42,592 nt of DNA from Prochlorococcus sp. AH-716-J09 (GTDB lineage Bacteria > Cyanobacteriota > Cyanobacteriia > PCC-6307 > Cyanobiaceae), in the NCBI GenBank assembly GCA_028408915.1, contig JAOOLS010000003.1:1-42592 (forward strand), in the 5' to 3' direction. The position numbers were made by a program, and so were the translations under genes. The notes below the pieces were generated by a model that made no database searches, was not told the DNA's origin, and saw only the letters and a list, made by a program, of their open reading frames with translations. Each line of letters opens with the position of its first letter. Position 1 is the first letter of the stretch. Shown in pieces: positions 20,299-29,556 of the stretch.

Positions 20299-21324
20299 TT
20301 AAATCTCTTTTTTGATTACATATTCAGTAAGATCTGCAAGTCTGCAGCTGTAACCCCACTCGTTGTCATACCAAGCGTATATCTTTAATAAATTTGAATT
20401 AACAACCATAGTTGATAAACTATCAACTATTGAACTTCTAGAGTCATTTACATAATCTGCAGAAACTAAAGGTCTTTCCTCGTAGCCAAGAATTCCTTTT
20501 AAATAAGTTTCTGAAGCTTCCTTTAGTGCCATATTCACTTGTTCAGTTGTCACTTCTTTATTTAATTCAAAAACTGCATCTGTTAAAGAACCATTAAGTA
20601 GAGGAACTCTTACTGCATGTCCATTTAATTTTCCTTTTAATTCTGGAAAGATCTCAGCGATAGCTTTAGCAGATCCAGTGGTAGTAGGTATTAAACTTTG
20701 CATACATCCTCTTGCTCTCCTCAGATCACTTTTATAAAAATCTACAGGAACTTGAGTGTTCGTTACATCGTGAATAGTTGTAATAGCACCGTGTTTAATA
20801 GAAAAATTTTCATTAATTACCTTTACTATCGGAGCTAAACAATTTGTAGTGCAGGATGCTGCAGTTACTAATTTATGTTTGGAAGGGTCATAAAGACTTT
20901 GATTTATACCGTAAACAATATTCAGTGATTCAGCTTCTGCAACAATTCCTTTGACTGGACAAGCTACTATTACTCTTTTCATCCCAAGAGTATCAAAATA
21001 GGGATTTAGTTTGTCTGGCTTTTTATTCTTTCCTGTACATTCCAAAATAATATCTACAGAAGATTTTTCCCAAGGAACATCAAGGTAATTTTTAAAAGAT
21101 GTGTAGGTTAATTTCTTTCCATCAATTATTATTTCTTCTTCTTTAACCTTTATATCTTTCACCCATCTACCATGGACTGAATCGAATTCGAGTAAATGCG
21201 CAGCAGCATTCGAATCTCCTGCTATCTCATTTATATGAGTTATTTCTATATCAGCTCTATCCCATAATGCTCTGAAAACTAATCTGCCAATTCTTCCAAA
21301 ACCATTAATTCCAATTTTCATCAC
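20299..21324 (-). CDS. gap: Glyceraldehyde-3-phosphate dehydrogenase, ArsJ-associated
   Basis: [27 protein letters not shown] active site, adjacent to arsJ and divergent from arsR-type regulator. Confidence 0.92.
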   Translation of the reverse strand: MMKIGINGFGRIGRLVFRALWDRADIEITHINEIAGDSNAAAHLLEFDSVHGRWVKDIKVKEEEIIIDGKKLTYTSFKNYLDVPWEKSSVDIILECTGKNKKPDKLNPYFDTLGMKRVIVACPVKGIVAEAESLNIVYGINQSLYDPSKHKLVTAASCTTNCLAPIVKVINENFSIKHGAITTIHDVTNTQVPVDFYKSDLRRARGCMQSLIPTTTGSAKAIAEIFPELKGKLNGHAVRVPLLNGSLTDAVFELNKEVTTEQVNMALKEASETYLKGILGYEERPLVSADYVNDSRSSIVDSLSTMVVNSNLLKIYAWYDNEWGYSCRLADLTEYVIKKEI

Positions 21325-21347
21325 TGTTGAAATTTTCTATATTAATT

Positions 21348-21371
21348 ATACATCAAAATATTTTGATGTAT
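21348..21371. promoter_or_regulatory. Perfect 24-bp palindrome, candidate ArsR operator
   Basis: ATACATCAAAATATTTTGATGTAT between divergent gap/arsJ and ArsR-family gene. Confidence 0.75.
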
Positions 21372-21439
21372 CAAGTTGTTTTGATTAATGAAATCTTTTT
21401 TATTTAAGCTATATTTAGGAAAATTTAATTACTTTAAAA

Positions 21440-21760
21440 TTGTTAAAAAATATTAGCAAAGTAAAAAAAGAAGATATATCTAAGTTGATGGTTTCATTTT
21501 CTGATCCTTTTAGGCTAGAAATAATAGACCTAATGATGGAGGGAGAAGTTTGTGTTTGCGATATTATGAAATTAACTAAGTTATCTCAATCCAGAATTTC
21601 ATATCACATAAAAATTTTGAAGGAAGCTGGTCTTATCTCAGACAGACAAGAAGGTAGATGGGTCTACTACAGCCTAAATAAAGAATCTCTCTTTTTGATC
21701 AAGGAATGGATAACTTCTTTGACAGATTATTCTTCAAATAAAAAACGTTGCTGTGAATAA
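21440..21760 (+). CDS. ArsR/SmtB-family transcriptional regulator
   Basis: LMVSFSDPFRLEIIDLMMEGEVCVCDIMKLTKLSQSRISYHIKILKEAGLISDRQEGRWVYYSL. Confidence 0.92.
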   Translation: MLKNISKVKKEDISKLMVSFSDPFRLEIIDLMMEGEVCVCDIMKLTKLSQSRISYHIKILKEAGLISDRQEGRWVYYSLNKESLFLIKEWITSLTDYSSNKKRCCE

Positions 21761-21778
21761 ATTATATTTTAGATTTTA

Positions 21779-21985
21779 TTAATTAACTTCTGATTCCCTG
21801 TCATAAGTCATTCCTGATTGTTCCATCCACTCAGCTTTAGTTTTGCAATTTTGTTTGTGATTAAAGATGTGAAAACCTTCAATAATAATCATTATGGATA
21901 GAAGCAAAACAGGAATAAAATATACAGGTGAAGATATTACTTCTTTATATTTGATTTGAGAAATGAATTCCTTGTATTTAAACAT
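21779..21985 (-). CDS. Small membrane protein
   Basis: 68-aa ORF with one TM segment. Confidence 0.45.
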   Translation of the reverse strand: MFKYKEFISQIKYKEVISSPVYFIPVLLLSIMIIIEGFHIFNHKQNCKTKAEWMEQSGMTYDRESEVN

Positions 21986-22179
21986 CCCTACAAATTCTAA
22001 TTAATAAATAATATTCACCTATGGTTAAGTAAAGTTAAAGAAAAAATCTTTTTAAAAAATTTAGTTTAAGGATGTTTACTTAAAAAAAATAAAACCTTTC
22101 TAAATGAACCTTTTGATAATATTTTTTCTATGTTGGATATTTGCTCTGATTTTTTCCGCTAAAGTTGGAAGATTTGGTG

Positions 22180-22202
22180 GCCCCTCCAAGAGCCCCTCCT
22201 GA
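22180..22202. repeat. Candidate arm-site pair DR1' (right end of module 1): GCCCCTCCAAGA GCCCCTCCTGA
   Basis: Same repeat word and 12-bp period as 8930-8949. Confidence 0.75.
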
Positions 22203-22324
22203 CTAATATCATTTAATATCATGCAATAGAAGATTGCAATACGCTATCTCAAATTGGTTACTACAACTACTATTTATTCAAGCTATAACTTAAGTCTCAA
22301 GAATATCTCAAAAATACTTCCCAA

Positions 22325-22369
22325 TGCTTTGGGAGCACTAGGTCGCAGGTTCGAATCCTGTCGCCCCGA
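22325..22369 (+). pseudogene. tRNA-Pro 3'-half fragment (att scar)
   Basis: tgctttgggagcactaggtcgcaggttcgaatcctgtcgccccga, identical to 8832-8876. Confidence 0.97.
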
Positions 22370-22420
22370 TCAGTTATTGCAGTAGTTCTCGAATATTTGT
22401 TAGCAATCTTAAATGAGAAA

Positions 22421-22442
22421 GGAGCGCTAGAAGGAGCGCTAG
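22421..22442. repeat. Candidate arm-site pair DR2 (left end of module 2): GGAGCGCTAGAA GGAGCGCTAG
   Basis: 12-bp period; matches 24153-24172. Confidence 0.75.
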
Positions 22443-22476
22443 TATCTTCGAAGATTCTGAAAAGGTGCTTAATTTC

Positions 22477-22590
22477 TTACTTATAAGTATTGAGTAATGC
22501 AATATAAATTCCCAACAATACTAATATTGCTACACCTAAACCAATAACTGTATTTGGTTGATTATTCCAAAGCCCCTGAAAATATTCCAT
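22477..22590 (-). CDS. Small single-TM protein (37 aa)
   Basis: MEYFQGLWNNQPNTVIGLGVAILVLLGIYIALLNTYK*, close paralog of 31151-31264. Confidence 0.7.
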   Translation of the reverse strand: MEYFQGLWNNQPNTVIGLGVAILVLLGIYIALLNTYK

Positions 22591-22661
22591 GAAAAATTTA
22601 CTCTTTACCTAAGAAGACTATAGAAAATAATTGTGGAGAAATAGAAAAGGATGACGAAGCA

Positions 22662-22928
22662 ATGGGAAAGTCAATAAAAGATTTAACTTTGTCTTATATG
22701 GACAAACTAGGCGTGCTTTGGGATGATAAAAAAAAGGAAAAAAATTTGATTACTAAATTGGATGATACCTCTTGGCAGAAAGAGTTCTTGGAGATGAAGT
22801 CACATTCAACTTCAGATGTAAGACTTCTAATGCAAGGTGCAAAAGGATTCAGAGATGCTTGGCATTTAGGTTCTCTGCATGAGGAATACAAAATCATGAA
22901 ACGTCGAGAGCACCAACAACAGCAGTAA
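22662..22928 (+). CDS. Hypothetical protein (88 aa)
   Basis: ORF MGKSIKDLTLSYMDKLGVLWDDKKKEKNLITKLDDTSWQKEFLEMK... Confidence 0.55.
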   Translation: MGKSIKDLTLSYMDKLGVLWDDKKKEKNLITKLDDTSWQKEFLEMKSHSTSDVRLLMQGAKGFRDAWHLGSLHEEYKIMKRREHQQQQ

Positions 22929-23003
22929 CTAAATAACGAAGACCAAAACACAAAAAATCAAATTAAGAATAAAGCTTAAGGTTTTAGAAGTAAATTTTAT
23001 AAA

Positions 23004-23196
23004 CAAAAAAAGGGCGTTAGATTCGCCCTCAATAAAAAAGCGTGATAATCCCCATCACCCAGCCTTTTAAAAATACTAGCACTACATATAGTGTTTGTAA
23101 GTAACAAAAATTACCTATCGATGGGGTTGTTTGTGCCTTTTTAATTTGTCATGATAGAAATCCCCATCATCCAGGCTCGCAAGGGTCTTTTTTTTT
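23004..23196 (-). ncRNA. Candidate structured ncRNA (inverted copy A) with outward-facing intrinsic terminators at both ends
   Basis: Reverse complement is closely similar to 38258-38448; minus-strand GGGCG-aatctaa-CGCCC-T7 and plus-strand GGCTC-gcaa-GGGTC-T9. Confidence 0.65.
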
Positions 23197-23314
23197 GCCT
23201 GTCATAACAAATATGTGAAGGATTCAAAAAGTAACATAATAACAGTCTCAGTAGATACACAAAAATTCCATCACAAAGTATTAGGATAGCTTTACTGAAG
23301 TTACGGTATTCAAT

Positions 23315-23563
23315 ATGTCACTAAAAAATCAAACTAATGGTATTTATCCTTGGGATTATCAAATAGGAGATGATAATTTCCAATTAGAGCCTTGGATTCT
23401 AGAGAAAGGAAAAGAATATGTGTCTATTGAGAAAAATATAGATAACAAAGGGTTTTTTTATTTACAAAAGAATGCTGAGAAACGTCTTTCTCTCAACGCC
23501 ATACAAATAAAATCGACGTATAACCATTTGATGAATTTTGGATATAAGTTGCGAATTAGCTAG
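23315..23563 (+). CDS. Hypothetical protein (82 aa)
   Basis: ORF MSLKNQTNGIYPWDYQIGDDNFQLEPWILEKGKEY... Confidence 0.5.
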   Translation: MSLKNQTNGIYPWDYQIGDDNFQLEPWILEKGKEYVSIEKNIDNKGFFYLQKNAEKRLSLNAIQIKSTYNHLMNFGYKLRIS

Positions 23564-23714
23564 TTCTAATTTTTAAAACTAAATTTTAGCGGTATTTAAC
23601 TTTGGTTTTACAAAATCAAATAAGAATAAGAAATGATTTATAGGTGTTGAATCAAAAACTAATAATTTGTTTTAAATAATAAAAATCTATTATTAAGTTA
23701 TTAATTTACAAAAA

Positions 23715-23855
23715 ATGGAAATAACTTTTAAAGAAGATACCTCATTAGGCTTAGAGTCCTACGATGATTTAGGTTTTAATTCTGAAGAAGAGCTTCAATT
23801 AGAAATTTCAAAACTTATTAAAATTAGACCTGAATTTGAAAATAATCTAAATTAA
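23715..23855 (+). CDS. Small hypothetical protein (46 aa)
   Basis: MEITFKEDTSLGLESYDDLGFNSEEELQLEISKLIKIRPEFENNLN*. Confidence 0.4.
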   Translation: MEITFKEDTSLGLESYDDLGFNSEEELQLEISKLIKIRPEFENNLN

Positions 23856-23928
23856 ATTTCATAATCGAGTGTAATTCAATAAAAAGTTAAAACGAGAATT
23901 AATAGCTATTAATAAATAAAGGATATTA

Positions 23929-24078
23929 ATGCACCTAAAAATAAATATAAATTTTTTAGAAAAATATTTAGCAAATTTTGTAAATGATATTGAATATAAG
24001 AGGATTACAAAAAAATTAAAAGAATATGATTTAATGGCGGACGTTGATGATCAAAGATTTCATCATTTTTGTTCTTAA
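23929..24078 (+). CDS. Small hypothetical protein (49 aa)
   Basis: MHLKININ...MADVDDQRFHHFCS*. Confidence 0.35.
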   Translation: MHLKININFLEKYLANFVNDIEYKRITKKLKEYDLMADVDDQRFHHFCS

Positions 24079-24152
24079 ATTTTAGTGTATGGTCGAGATT
24101 GAAAAATATCATTTTTACTACCTAGTTAATATTAGGCACTAGGTCGTTGAGG

Positions 24153-24172
24153 GGAGCGCTAGGGGGAGCGCT
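24153..24172. repeat. Candidate arm-site pair DR2' (right end of module 2): GGAGCGCTAGGG GGAGCGCT
   Basis: Matches DR2 at 22421. Confidence 0.75.
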
Positions 24173-24301
24173 AAGTTCTATAAACATCTTGTATGATCTT
24201 CGAAGATTTAGCAATAAGCTGTCTCAAACTCGTTCCACTCTCTACAATTAGTTAAGACTATAACTAAAGTCTCAAGGTTTTCTTAAAAATAACGCCCAGT
24301 A

Positions 24302-24344
24302 CTTTGGGAGCAATAGGTCGCAGGTTCGAATCCTGTCGCCCCGA
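24302..24344 (+). pseudogene. tRNA-Pro 3'-half fragment (att scar)
   Basis: ctttgggagcaataggtcgcaggttcgaatcctgtcgccccga, one mismatch to tRNA-Pro. Confidence 0.95.
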
Positions 24345-24367
24345 CCATTTAAAAACCAAATCATACT

Positions 24368-24392
24368 AGCGAGTTACCCAGACTCGCTTTTT
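24368..24392 (+). terminator. Intrinsic terminator after tRNA fragment
   Basis: AGCGAGT-tacccag-ACTCGCT followed by T-run. Confidence 0.75.
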
Positions 24393-24420
24393 TATTACTT
24401 TTACTTGTTAGATCATAGCA

Positions 24421-24441
24421 GCCAACAAATAGTCAACAAAT
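24421..24441. repeat. Candidate arm-site pair DR3 (left end of module 3): GCCAACAAATA GTCAACAAAT
   Basis: 11-bp period; matches 26593-26613. Confidence 0.75.
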
Positions 24442-24536
24442 TTCAATAAAGATGTCTTTCTGTAATTAAAGATCAAAATTTATTTACTTATTCAATATTT
24501 GCAACTATAAATAATTAAATTAAAAAATTTTCTTAG

Positions 24537-25652
24537 GTGAAATTATTTAAAGCTTTATCTTTAATTACATTTGCTTCTGGATCAATTCTTTCTCTATCAG
24601 CTAATGAATACAAATTTGAAGATATCAAATTTGATCAAGTTGAAGTTAAGCAAGATATGTACAAGCCAAAAGACAAATTAGATGAATACATAATTAAAGG
24701 GGCAACTTATTCAACCAAATTTGTGCCATTAATGAACGACGGTGCAGAAGGAAGTGAATACACAAGCATCATGACTGGTGATTTTAAAAGATTATTAGTT
24801 GATGCTGGATTTGATTTGGCAAACTCAACCGCTAATAGTCAGATCCAAAAAATACCATTTTTTGCTCAAACATCAGTAAATATATCAGGCGGAACTGAAT
24901 CTGATACAAGTTTCTCTTTAAATAGTTTGATGAAATTAGGAGAACTTGCAAAAGATGAAGAAGGTGATTTAAAAACTCTTGCTTTTTCTCAAGCAAGATT
25001 TTCTACTTCCACAAATGCAGATGGTTCCACTATTAACCTTGGTTTAGGAATTAGAAATCGTCCTAACGATGTATCTATGCTTGGAGCTAATGCATTCTGG
25101 GATTACAGAATGACTGATTATAGTGATGCGCATAGCAGACTTGGATTGGGTGGAGAATATTTCTGGAAAGATTTTGAATTTAGAAACAACTGGTATATTT
25201 CTATAACTGATGAAAAAGATGTAACTATAAAAGGTGTTTCTTACAAAGAGAGGGTAGTACCAGGATGGGATGTGGAACTAGGTTACAGACTTCCAAATAA
25301 TCCGGAACTTGCATTTTTTGTAAGAGGATTTAACTGGGATTACAAACATACCCAAGACAATTCAGGATTAGAAGGATCAGTACATTGGCAAGCTACACCA
25401 CATATTGGTTTTGAAGCTTGGATTTCTAATGAAATTTCTGCAGCTTCAACAACCGTAAACACTTCACTGCCTGGAACAGATGAGACTTTCTTTGGTTTAA
25501 GAATGAATATTACAGGAAGTCCTGTGAAGTTTGAGAAAGCAAATTACAAGCAAAATATGATTACTCAAATGACTCAAACAGTAAAACGTAAATATGATGT
25601 TCTTTTAGAGCGCTCTTCAGGAAGTTTTACTAACAGAGCTAAAGGTTCTTAA
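24537..25652 (+). CDS. Inverse-autotransporter (intimin/invasin-type) beta-domain protein, no passenger; copy A
   Basis: NLGLGIRNRPNDVSMLGANAFWDYRMTDYSDAHSRLGLGGEYFWKDFEFRNNWYISITD...YKERVVPGWDVELGYRLPNNPELAFFVRGF matches the IAT_beta pattern; GTG start. Confidence 0.8.
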   Translation: MKLFKALSLITFASGSILSLSANEYKFEDIKFDQVEVKQDMYKPKDKLDEYIIKGATYSTKFVPLMNDGAEGSEYTSIMTGDFKRLLVDAGFDLANSTANSQIQKIPFFAQTSVNISGGTESDTSFSLNSLMKLGELAKDEEGDLKTLAFSQARFSTSTNADGSTINLGLGIRNRPNDVSMLGANAFWDYRMTDYSDAHSRLGLGGEYFWKDFEFRNNWYISITDEKDVTIKGVSYKERVVPGWDVELGYRLPNNPELAFFVRGFNWDYKHTQDNSGLEGSVHWQATPHIGFEAWISNEISAASTTVNTSLPGTDETFFGLRMNITGSPVKFEKANYKQNMITQMTQTVKRKYDVLLERSSGSFTNRAKGS

Positions 25653-25685
25653 TTTTATTTCTATCTTTATTTATTAACACTAAAA

Positions 25686-26540
25686 ATGAAACTTTTTTCT
25701 AAATTCTCTTTAAAAGCAACAGCAGGTTTTAGCTTCTGTGTTGTAGCGTCAATCATCTCTTCCAATGAGAAGGCTCTTGCAAACGATTGTGAAACTCTTT
25801 TTGGGGATAATCCATCAAGTATCAATAATGCCTGTTATATAACTCCTAATACTTACAAAATAAGAGTCTATGAAATGGGTTTATGCACAGCTGATCCTCT
25901 TGCTGGAACCACTATAAATAGTAGTGATGAGGTTGTGACGGACAATACTATTACGGATTCTTCCTGTACGCCTTCTTTCCAATCATCAACAGGAAGTTTA
26001 GTAAATTTAGGCGGGAATGCTACTCAGACATTAACTGGGACCAACATAAGGCCTCCAGCAGGATCTTATCCTTATGCATATATAAAAATTAAAAATACTT
26101 TTGGCTTAAAAGGTACATATCAAATTAACAATCAAACATTTTATAGTTCTAATGATGGATCTCCAGTTGCGGAAGGATCTTATGATGAATTTGATGAAGA
26201 TTTAATGGACTTCAGTAATGGAAAAACATGTTCAGGAAGTCCAGAATTAGCTGGAGCGGAAGTTTTCACATCAGCACCTACTGGAACCATGAAGGCAGTA
26301 TTAGCTCAAGTAAGTGGTGGTAACTTAGGAACTTATACTGCCGACTCTTCATGTGGAAGTTCAACTCATTTATATGGTACTTTTGCGCCTACTAATCCAG
26401 TTGTAATTACAAGTGACACAGAAGGCTTAGAAGTTACTTTCAGTATTACTAAAAGAGGAATGACAGTCTTCCCTGATGGAAGTGGAGGAATGAGTGGCTT
26501 TGGAGGTGGACCTTTTAGTCCTAGTTTCTCAACCTATTAA
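25686..26540 (+). CDS. Secreted protein paired with inverse-autotransporter gene; copy A
   Basis: Signal peptide; NACYITPNTYKIRVYEMGLCTADPL motif shared with 29557-30483. Confidence 0.7.
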   Translation: MKLFSKFSLKATAGFSFCVVASIISSNEKALANDCETLFGDNPSSINNACYITPNTYKIRVYEMGLCTADPLAGTTINSSDEVVTDNTITDSSCTPSFQSSTGSLVNLGGNATQTLTGTNIRPPAGSYPYAYIKIKNTFGLKGTYQINNQTFYSSNDGSPVAEGSYDEFDEDLMDFSNGKTCSGSPELAGAEVFTSAPTGTMKAVLAQVSGGNLGTYTADSSCGSSTHLYGTFAPTNPVVITSDTEGLEVTFSITKRGMTVFPDGSGGMSGFGGGPFSPSFSTY

Positions 26541-26592
26541 ATTTATTTAGAGATATTTTCCTTTGTTTAAGAATGATTTATCTTAATTATTT

Positions 26593-26613
26593 GCCAACAA
26601 ATCGCCAACAAAT
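26593..26613. repeat. Candidate arm-site pair DR3' (right end of module 3): GCCAACAAATC GCCAACAAAT
   Basis: Matches DR3. Confidence 0.8.
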
Positions 26614-26702
26614 ATATCCCAGTTTGTCATCTCAAATTAAGCATTACCAAGCAACTATTCAGTTATGATCCGTAGACATAGTGCCCTACTAGGGTTGTTA
26701 AG

Positions 26703-26747
26703 TGCTTTGGGAGCACTAGGTCGCAGGTTCGAATCCTGTCGCCCCGA
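26703..26747 (+). pseudogene. tRNA-Pro 3'-half fragment (att scar)
   Basis: Identical 45 nt to 8832-8876. Confidence 0.97.
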
Positions 26748-26799
26748 TAAGTTATAGCAGTAAGTCTCAGCTAATAATATATTTTCCTCAAAAAATACC

Positions 26800-26822
26800 T
26801 TCCCTCAAAATTCCCTCAAATT
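26800..26822. repeat. Candidate arm-site pair DR4 (left end of module 4): TTCCCTCAAAA TTCCCTCAAA
   Basis: 11-bp period, 53 bp after the tRNA fragment. Confidence 0.7.
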
Positions 26823-26864
26823 AAATCACGCATACCAATAAAATAATTAGAAAACTTAAAAAAA

Positions 26865-27371
26865 TTACCTAAATTTCTTTTTAATATCATCAACAAGAAG
26901 TTGAAATTCAATTTCTTCTTTAATCTTTTTTTCTTCTGCTTTTTCTTTTGCTTTTTCTTCTTCTATTTTTTTTCTCTCTTGATCTTCCCTAATCTCCTTT
27001 TGATTTATTTCAACCTGATTTTCAAAATCTTGGAATGTTTTGTTAAGTCTTTTTGCGGCAGTGCAAAGTACATCATTAGAATATCCCGTTATTGTATTAT
27101 GACAAGGATGATCAAAGTAAGTTTTTGTATTTTTCTTACCTAAAACATCTGTTACTACTGCAGAGGCATCGCACAATAAATTATTATCCGACCACAAATC
27201 AACTTTGCAATTAATATTATCTGCCCTAAAAAACCAATTTCTACCAGCAGTATCTTTTATATTTACATAACCAAAATTACTACTCATTAATGAATTTGAG
27301 GAAATTAAAATTAATGATAAAAATGAAAATTTAAGAAAATTTCTCAAGATAGTTAATATTATAAACTCCAT
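26865..27371 (-). CDS. Hypothetical secreted protein with C-terminal charged helix
   Basis: 168-aa ORF; hydrophobic N-terminus; KKIEEEKAKEKAEEKKIKEEIE. Confidence 0.6.
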   Translation of the reverse strand: MEFIILTILRNFLKFSFLSLILISSNSLMSSNFGYVNIKDTAGRNWFFRADNINCKVDLWSDNNLLCDASAVVTDVLGKKNTKTYFDHPCHNTITGYSNDVLCTAAKRLNKTFQDFENQVEINQKEIREDQERKKIEEEKAKEKAEEKKIKEEIEFQLLVDDIKKKFR

Positions 27372-27397
27372 ATTAAAATACTATTATTTCTTTTAAA

Positions 27398-28141
27398 GTG
27401 AACAGAATTTTTTCTTATAAAGCATTATTCATCCTTACATTTTTATACCTTCAATCAATAGACTTAAAGGTTTTACCAGAAAAATTAAAAGTCTTTCCTG
27501 AAGAAAAAGGTAAATATTTAATTTGCCCTAATGGCAATTCACTTAGCAAGAAATATATACCTGCACTCCCCTATTTAGAATATACAAATGAGCAAAAACC
27601 TAATTATTGGACTAGACCATATCACTGGAAAATAGGAAGTAAGAGAGAATTTTATAAAAGTGAAGCTTTTAATTCAGAAATAATTATTTATGACGGAATT
27701 CTAAGTACAGAAACCAAGTATAGTTTAATGCCAATTTTTTTAGATAAAACAAATATTACTTCATCTTATAAATCAAAAGAAATATTTTTAGATAAAGAGG
27801 AACCATCTTATTTTGGCTATCAATATATTACATATATATTTAAAAATGCTGCAGGGAAAAATCTTACTTTAAAACAAAGATTAGATGACACTGTGAAACA
27901 CAAAATGAAAACTGATAATGGAATCGAATTTACCATTGATGGACAGGTTGGAATTTTAGCAACAATTTATTGCGATAAAAACAACTCTTTGGTTTTTAGA
28001 GATATTCAGGAGGTTCCTTTGCCTTCAATTAAGAACGAATATGGAGAGGAAATAAAAACTAAGAAAACAATATTCTGGATAAGAGAACTGATATTTAAAA
28101 CCAATGTGCTTGATAAAAAAGAGCCAACATTTGATTTATAA
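27398..28141 (+). CDS. Hypothetical secreted protein (247 aa)
   Basis: Signal-like N-terminus; GTG start; divergent from 26865-27371. Confidence 0.6.
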   Translation: MNRIFSYKALFILTFLYLQSIDLKVLPEKLKVFPEEKGKYLICPNGNSLSKKYIPALPYLEYTNEQKPNYWTRPYHWKIGSKREFYKSEAFNSEIIIYDGILSTETKYSLMPIFLDKTNITSSYKSKEIFLDKEEPSYFGYQYITYIFKNAAGKNLTLKQRLDDTVKHKMKTDNGIEFTIDGQVGILATIYCDKNNSLVFRDIQEVPLPSIKNEYGEEIKTKKTIFWIRELIFKTNVLDKKEPTFDL

Positions 28142-28170
28142 AAAGGTATTGATTGGAATTTGGTTAGAGG

Positions 28171-28215
28171 TGCTGTGGGAGCACTAAGTCGCAGGTTCGA
28201 ATCCTGTCCCACCGA
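28171..28215 (+). pseudogene. Divergent tRNA 3'-half fragment (att scar)
   Basis: tgctgtgggagcactaagtcgcaggttcgaatcctgtcccaccga; altered anticodon loop and acceptor 3' strand. Confidence 0.9.
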
Positions 28216-28267
28216 TCTGTAATAGCAGTAAGTCTCAGCTAATAATATAAAACATGCAAAAAAGTGA

Positions 28268-28289
28268 GCACGCAAATGGCACGCAAATC
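28268..28289. repeat. Candidate arm-site pair DR5 (left end of module 5): GCACGCAAATG GCACGCAAATC
   Basis: Same 53-bp offset as other junctions; matches 30512-30534. Confidence 0.78.
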
Positions 28290-28381
28290 AAAAGATTAAA
28301 TATCTTGATTTTATGTTTTTTTAACAATTTCTAGATTTTTAAACTGAAATTATGATATTTTCTTTTAAACTTTTTTTATAA

Positions 28382-29521
28382 GTGAAAATACCTAAAAGAA
28401 TTTCATTCTTAGTTATTACGATTAGCTCTACTTTGTCGCTTCCTGCTGATGAATTGAAATTTAACAATATTAAATACGATCAATTCAAGGAAGAACAGAG
28501 CATATATGAGCCTAATGACAAATTAGATGAATACATTATTAAGGGAGTAACGTATTCAACCAAATTTGTTCCTTTAATGAATGATGGTGCGGAAAGCAGC
28601 GAATATACCAACATCATGAATAATGATTTTAAAAAATTATTAGTTGACGCAGGATTTGATTTTGCAAATTCAACAGCAAATAGTGAGATCCAAAAAATAC
28701 CATTTTTTGCTCAAACATCAGTAAATATATCAGGCGGAACTGAATCAGATACAAGTTTCTCAGTTAATAGCCTTATGAAACTTGGGGAACTAGCAAAAGA
28801 TAAAGAAGGTGATTTAAAAACCCTGGCATTTTCTCAGGCAAGATTTGCTACAGCCACAAATGCAGATGGTTCCACTATTAACCTTGGTTTTGGGATTAGA
28901 AATCGTCCTAATGATGTTTCTATGGTTGGAGCTAACGCATTCTGGGATTACAGAATGACTGATTATAGTGATGCCCATAGCAGACTTGGATTAGGTGGAG
29001 AATATTTATGGAAAGATTTTGAATTTAGAAACAACTTCTATATGTCTATTACTGATGAAAAAGATGTAACTATAAATGGCACGTCATATAAAGAAAGAGT
29101 CGTTCCTGGTTGGGATGTGGAACTAGGATACAGGCTTCCAAACAATCCAGAACTGGCATTCTTTGTAAGAGGATTTAATTGGGATTACAAACATACCCAA
29201 GACAATTCTGGCTTAGAAGGATCGGTACATTGGCAAGCTACACCACATATTGGTTTTGAAGCTTGGGTCTCTAATGAAATATCAGCAACTTCAACAACTG
29301 TTAATACTTCATTACTTGGAACAGATGAGACTTTCTTTGGATTAAGAATGAATATCACAGTCAATCCAGTCAAATTTGAAAAATCAAATTACAAGCAAAA
29401 TATGATTACTCAAATGACTCAACCAGTCAAAAGAGTAAATGATGTTTTACTTGAAAGAGCCGCTATTAATTCTAGTGGTGCAGCAACTTTTACCGTAAGA
29501 GTTAGTGCTCAGGGTACTTAA
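28382..29521 (+). CDS. Inverse-autotransporter (intimin/invasin-type) beta-domain protein, no passenger; copy B
   Basis: Close paralog of 24537-25652 over most of its length; GTG start. Confidence 0.8.
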   Translation: MKIPKRISFLVITISSTLSLPADELKFNNIKYDQFKEEQSIYEPNDKLDEYIIKGVTYSTKFVPLMNDGAESSEYTNIMNNDFKKLLVDAGFDFANSTANSEIQKIPFFAQTSVNISGGTESDTSFSVNSLMKLGELAKDKEGDLKTLAFSQARFATATNADGSTINLGFGIRNRPNDVSMVGANAFWDYRMTDYSDAHSRLGLGGEYLWKDFEFRNNFYMSITDEKDVTINGTSYKERVVPGWDVELGYRLPNNPELAFFVRGFNWDYKHTQDNSGLEGSVHWQATPHIGFEAWVSNEISATSTTVNTSLLGTDETFFGLRMNITVNPVKFEKSNYKQNMITQMTQPVKRVNDVLLERAAINSSGAATFTVRVSAQGT

Positions 29522-29556
29522 ATTTTTTAAAAATCAAAATCATTAACTATCTCATC

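Noticed and set aside
28006-28275. 89-aa minus-strand ORF with SVGQDSNLRLSAPTAPL
   Set aside because: Antisense reading of the tRNA fragment at 28171 plus antisense of the 27398-28141 gene.
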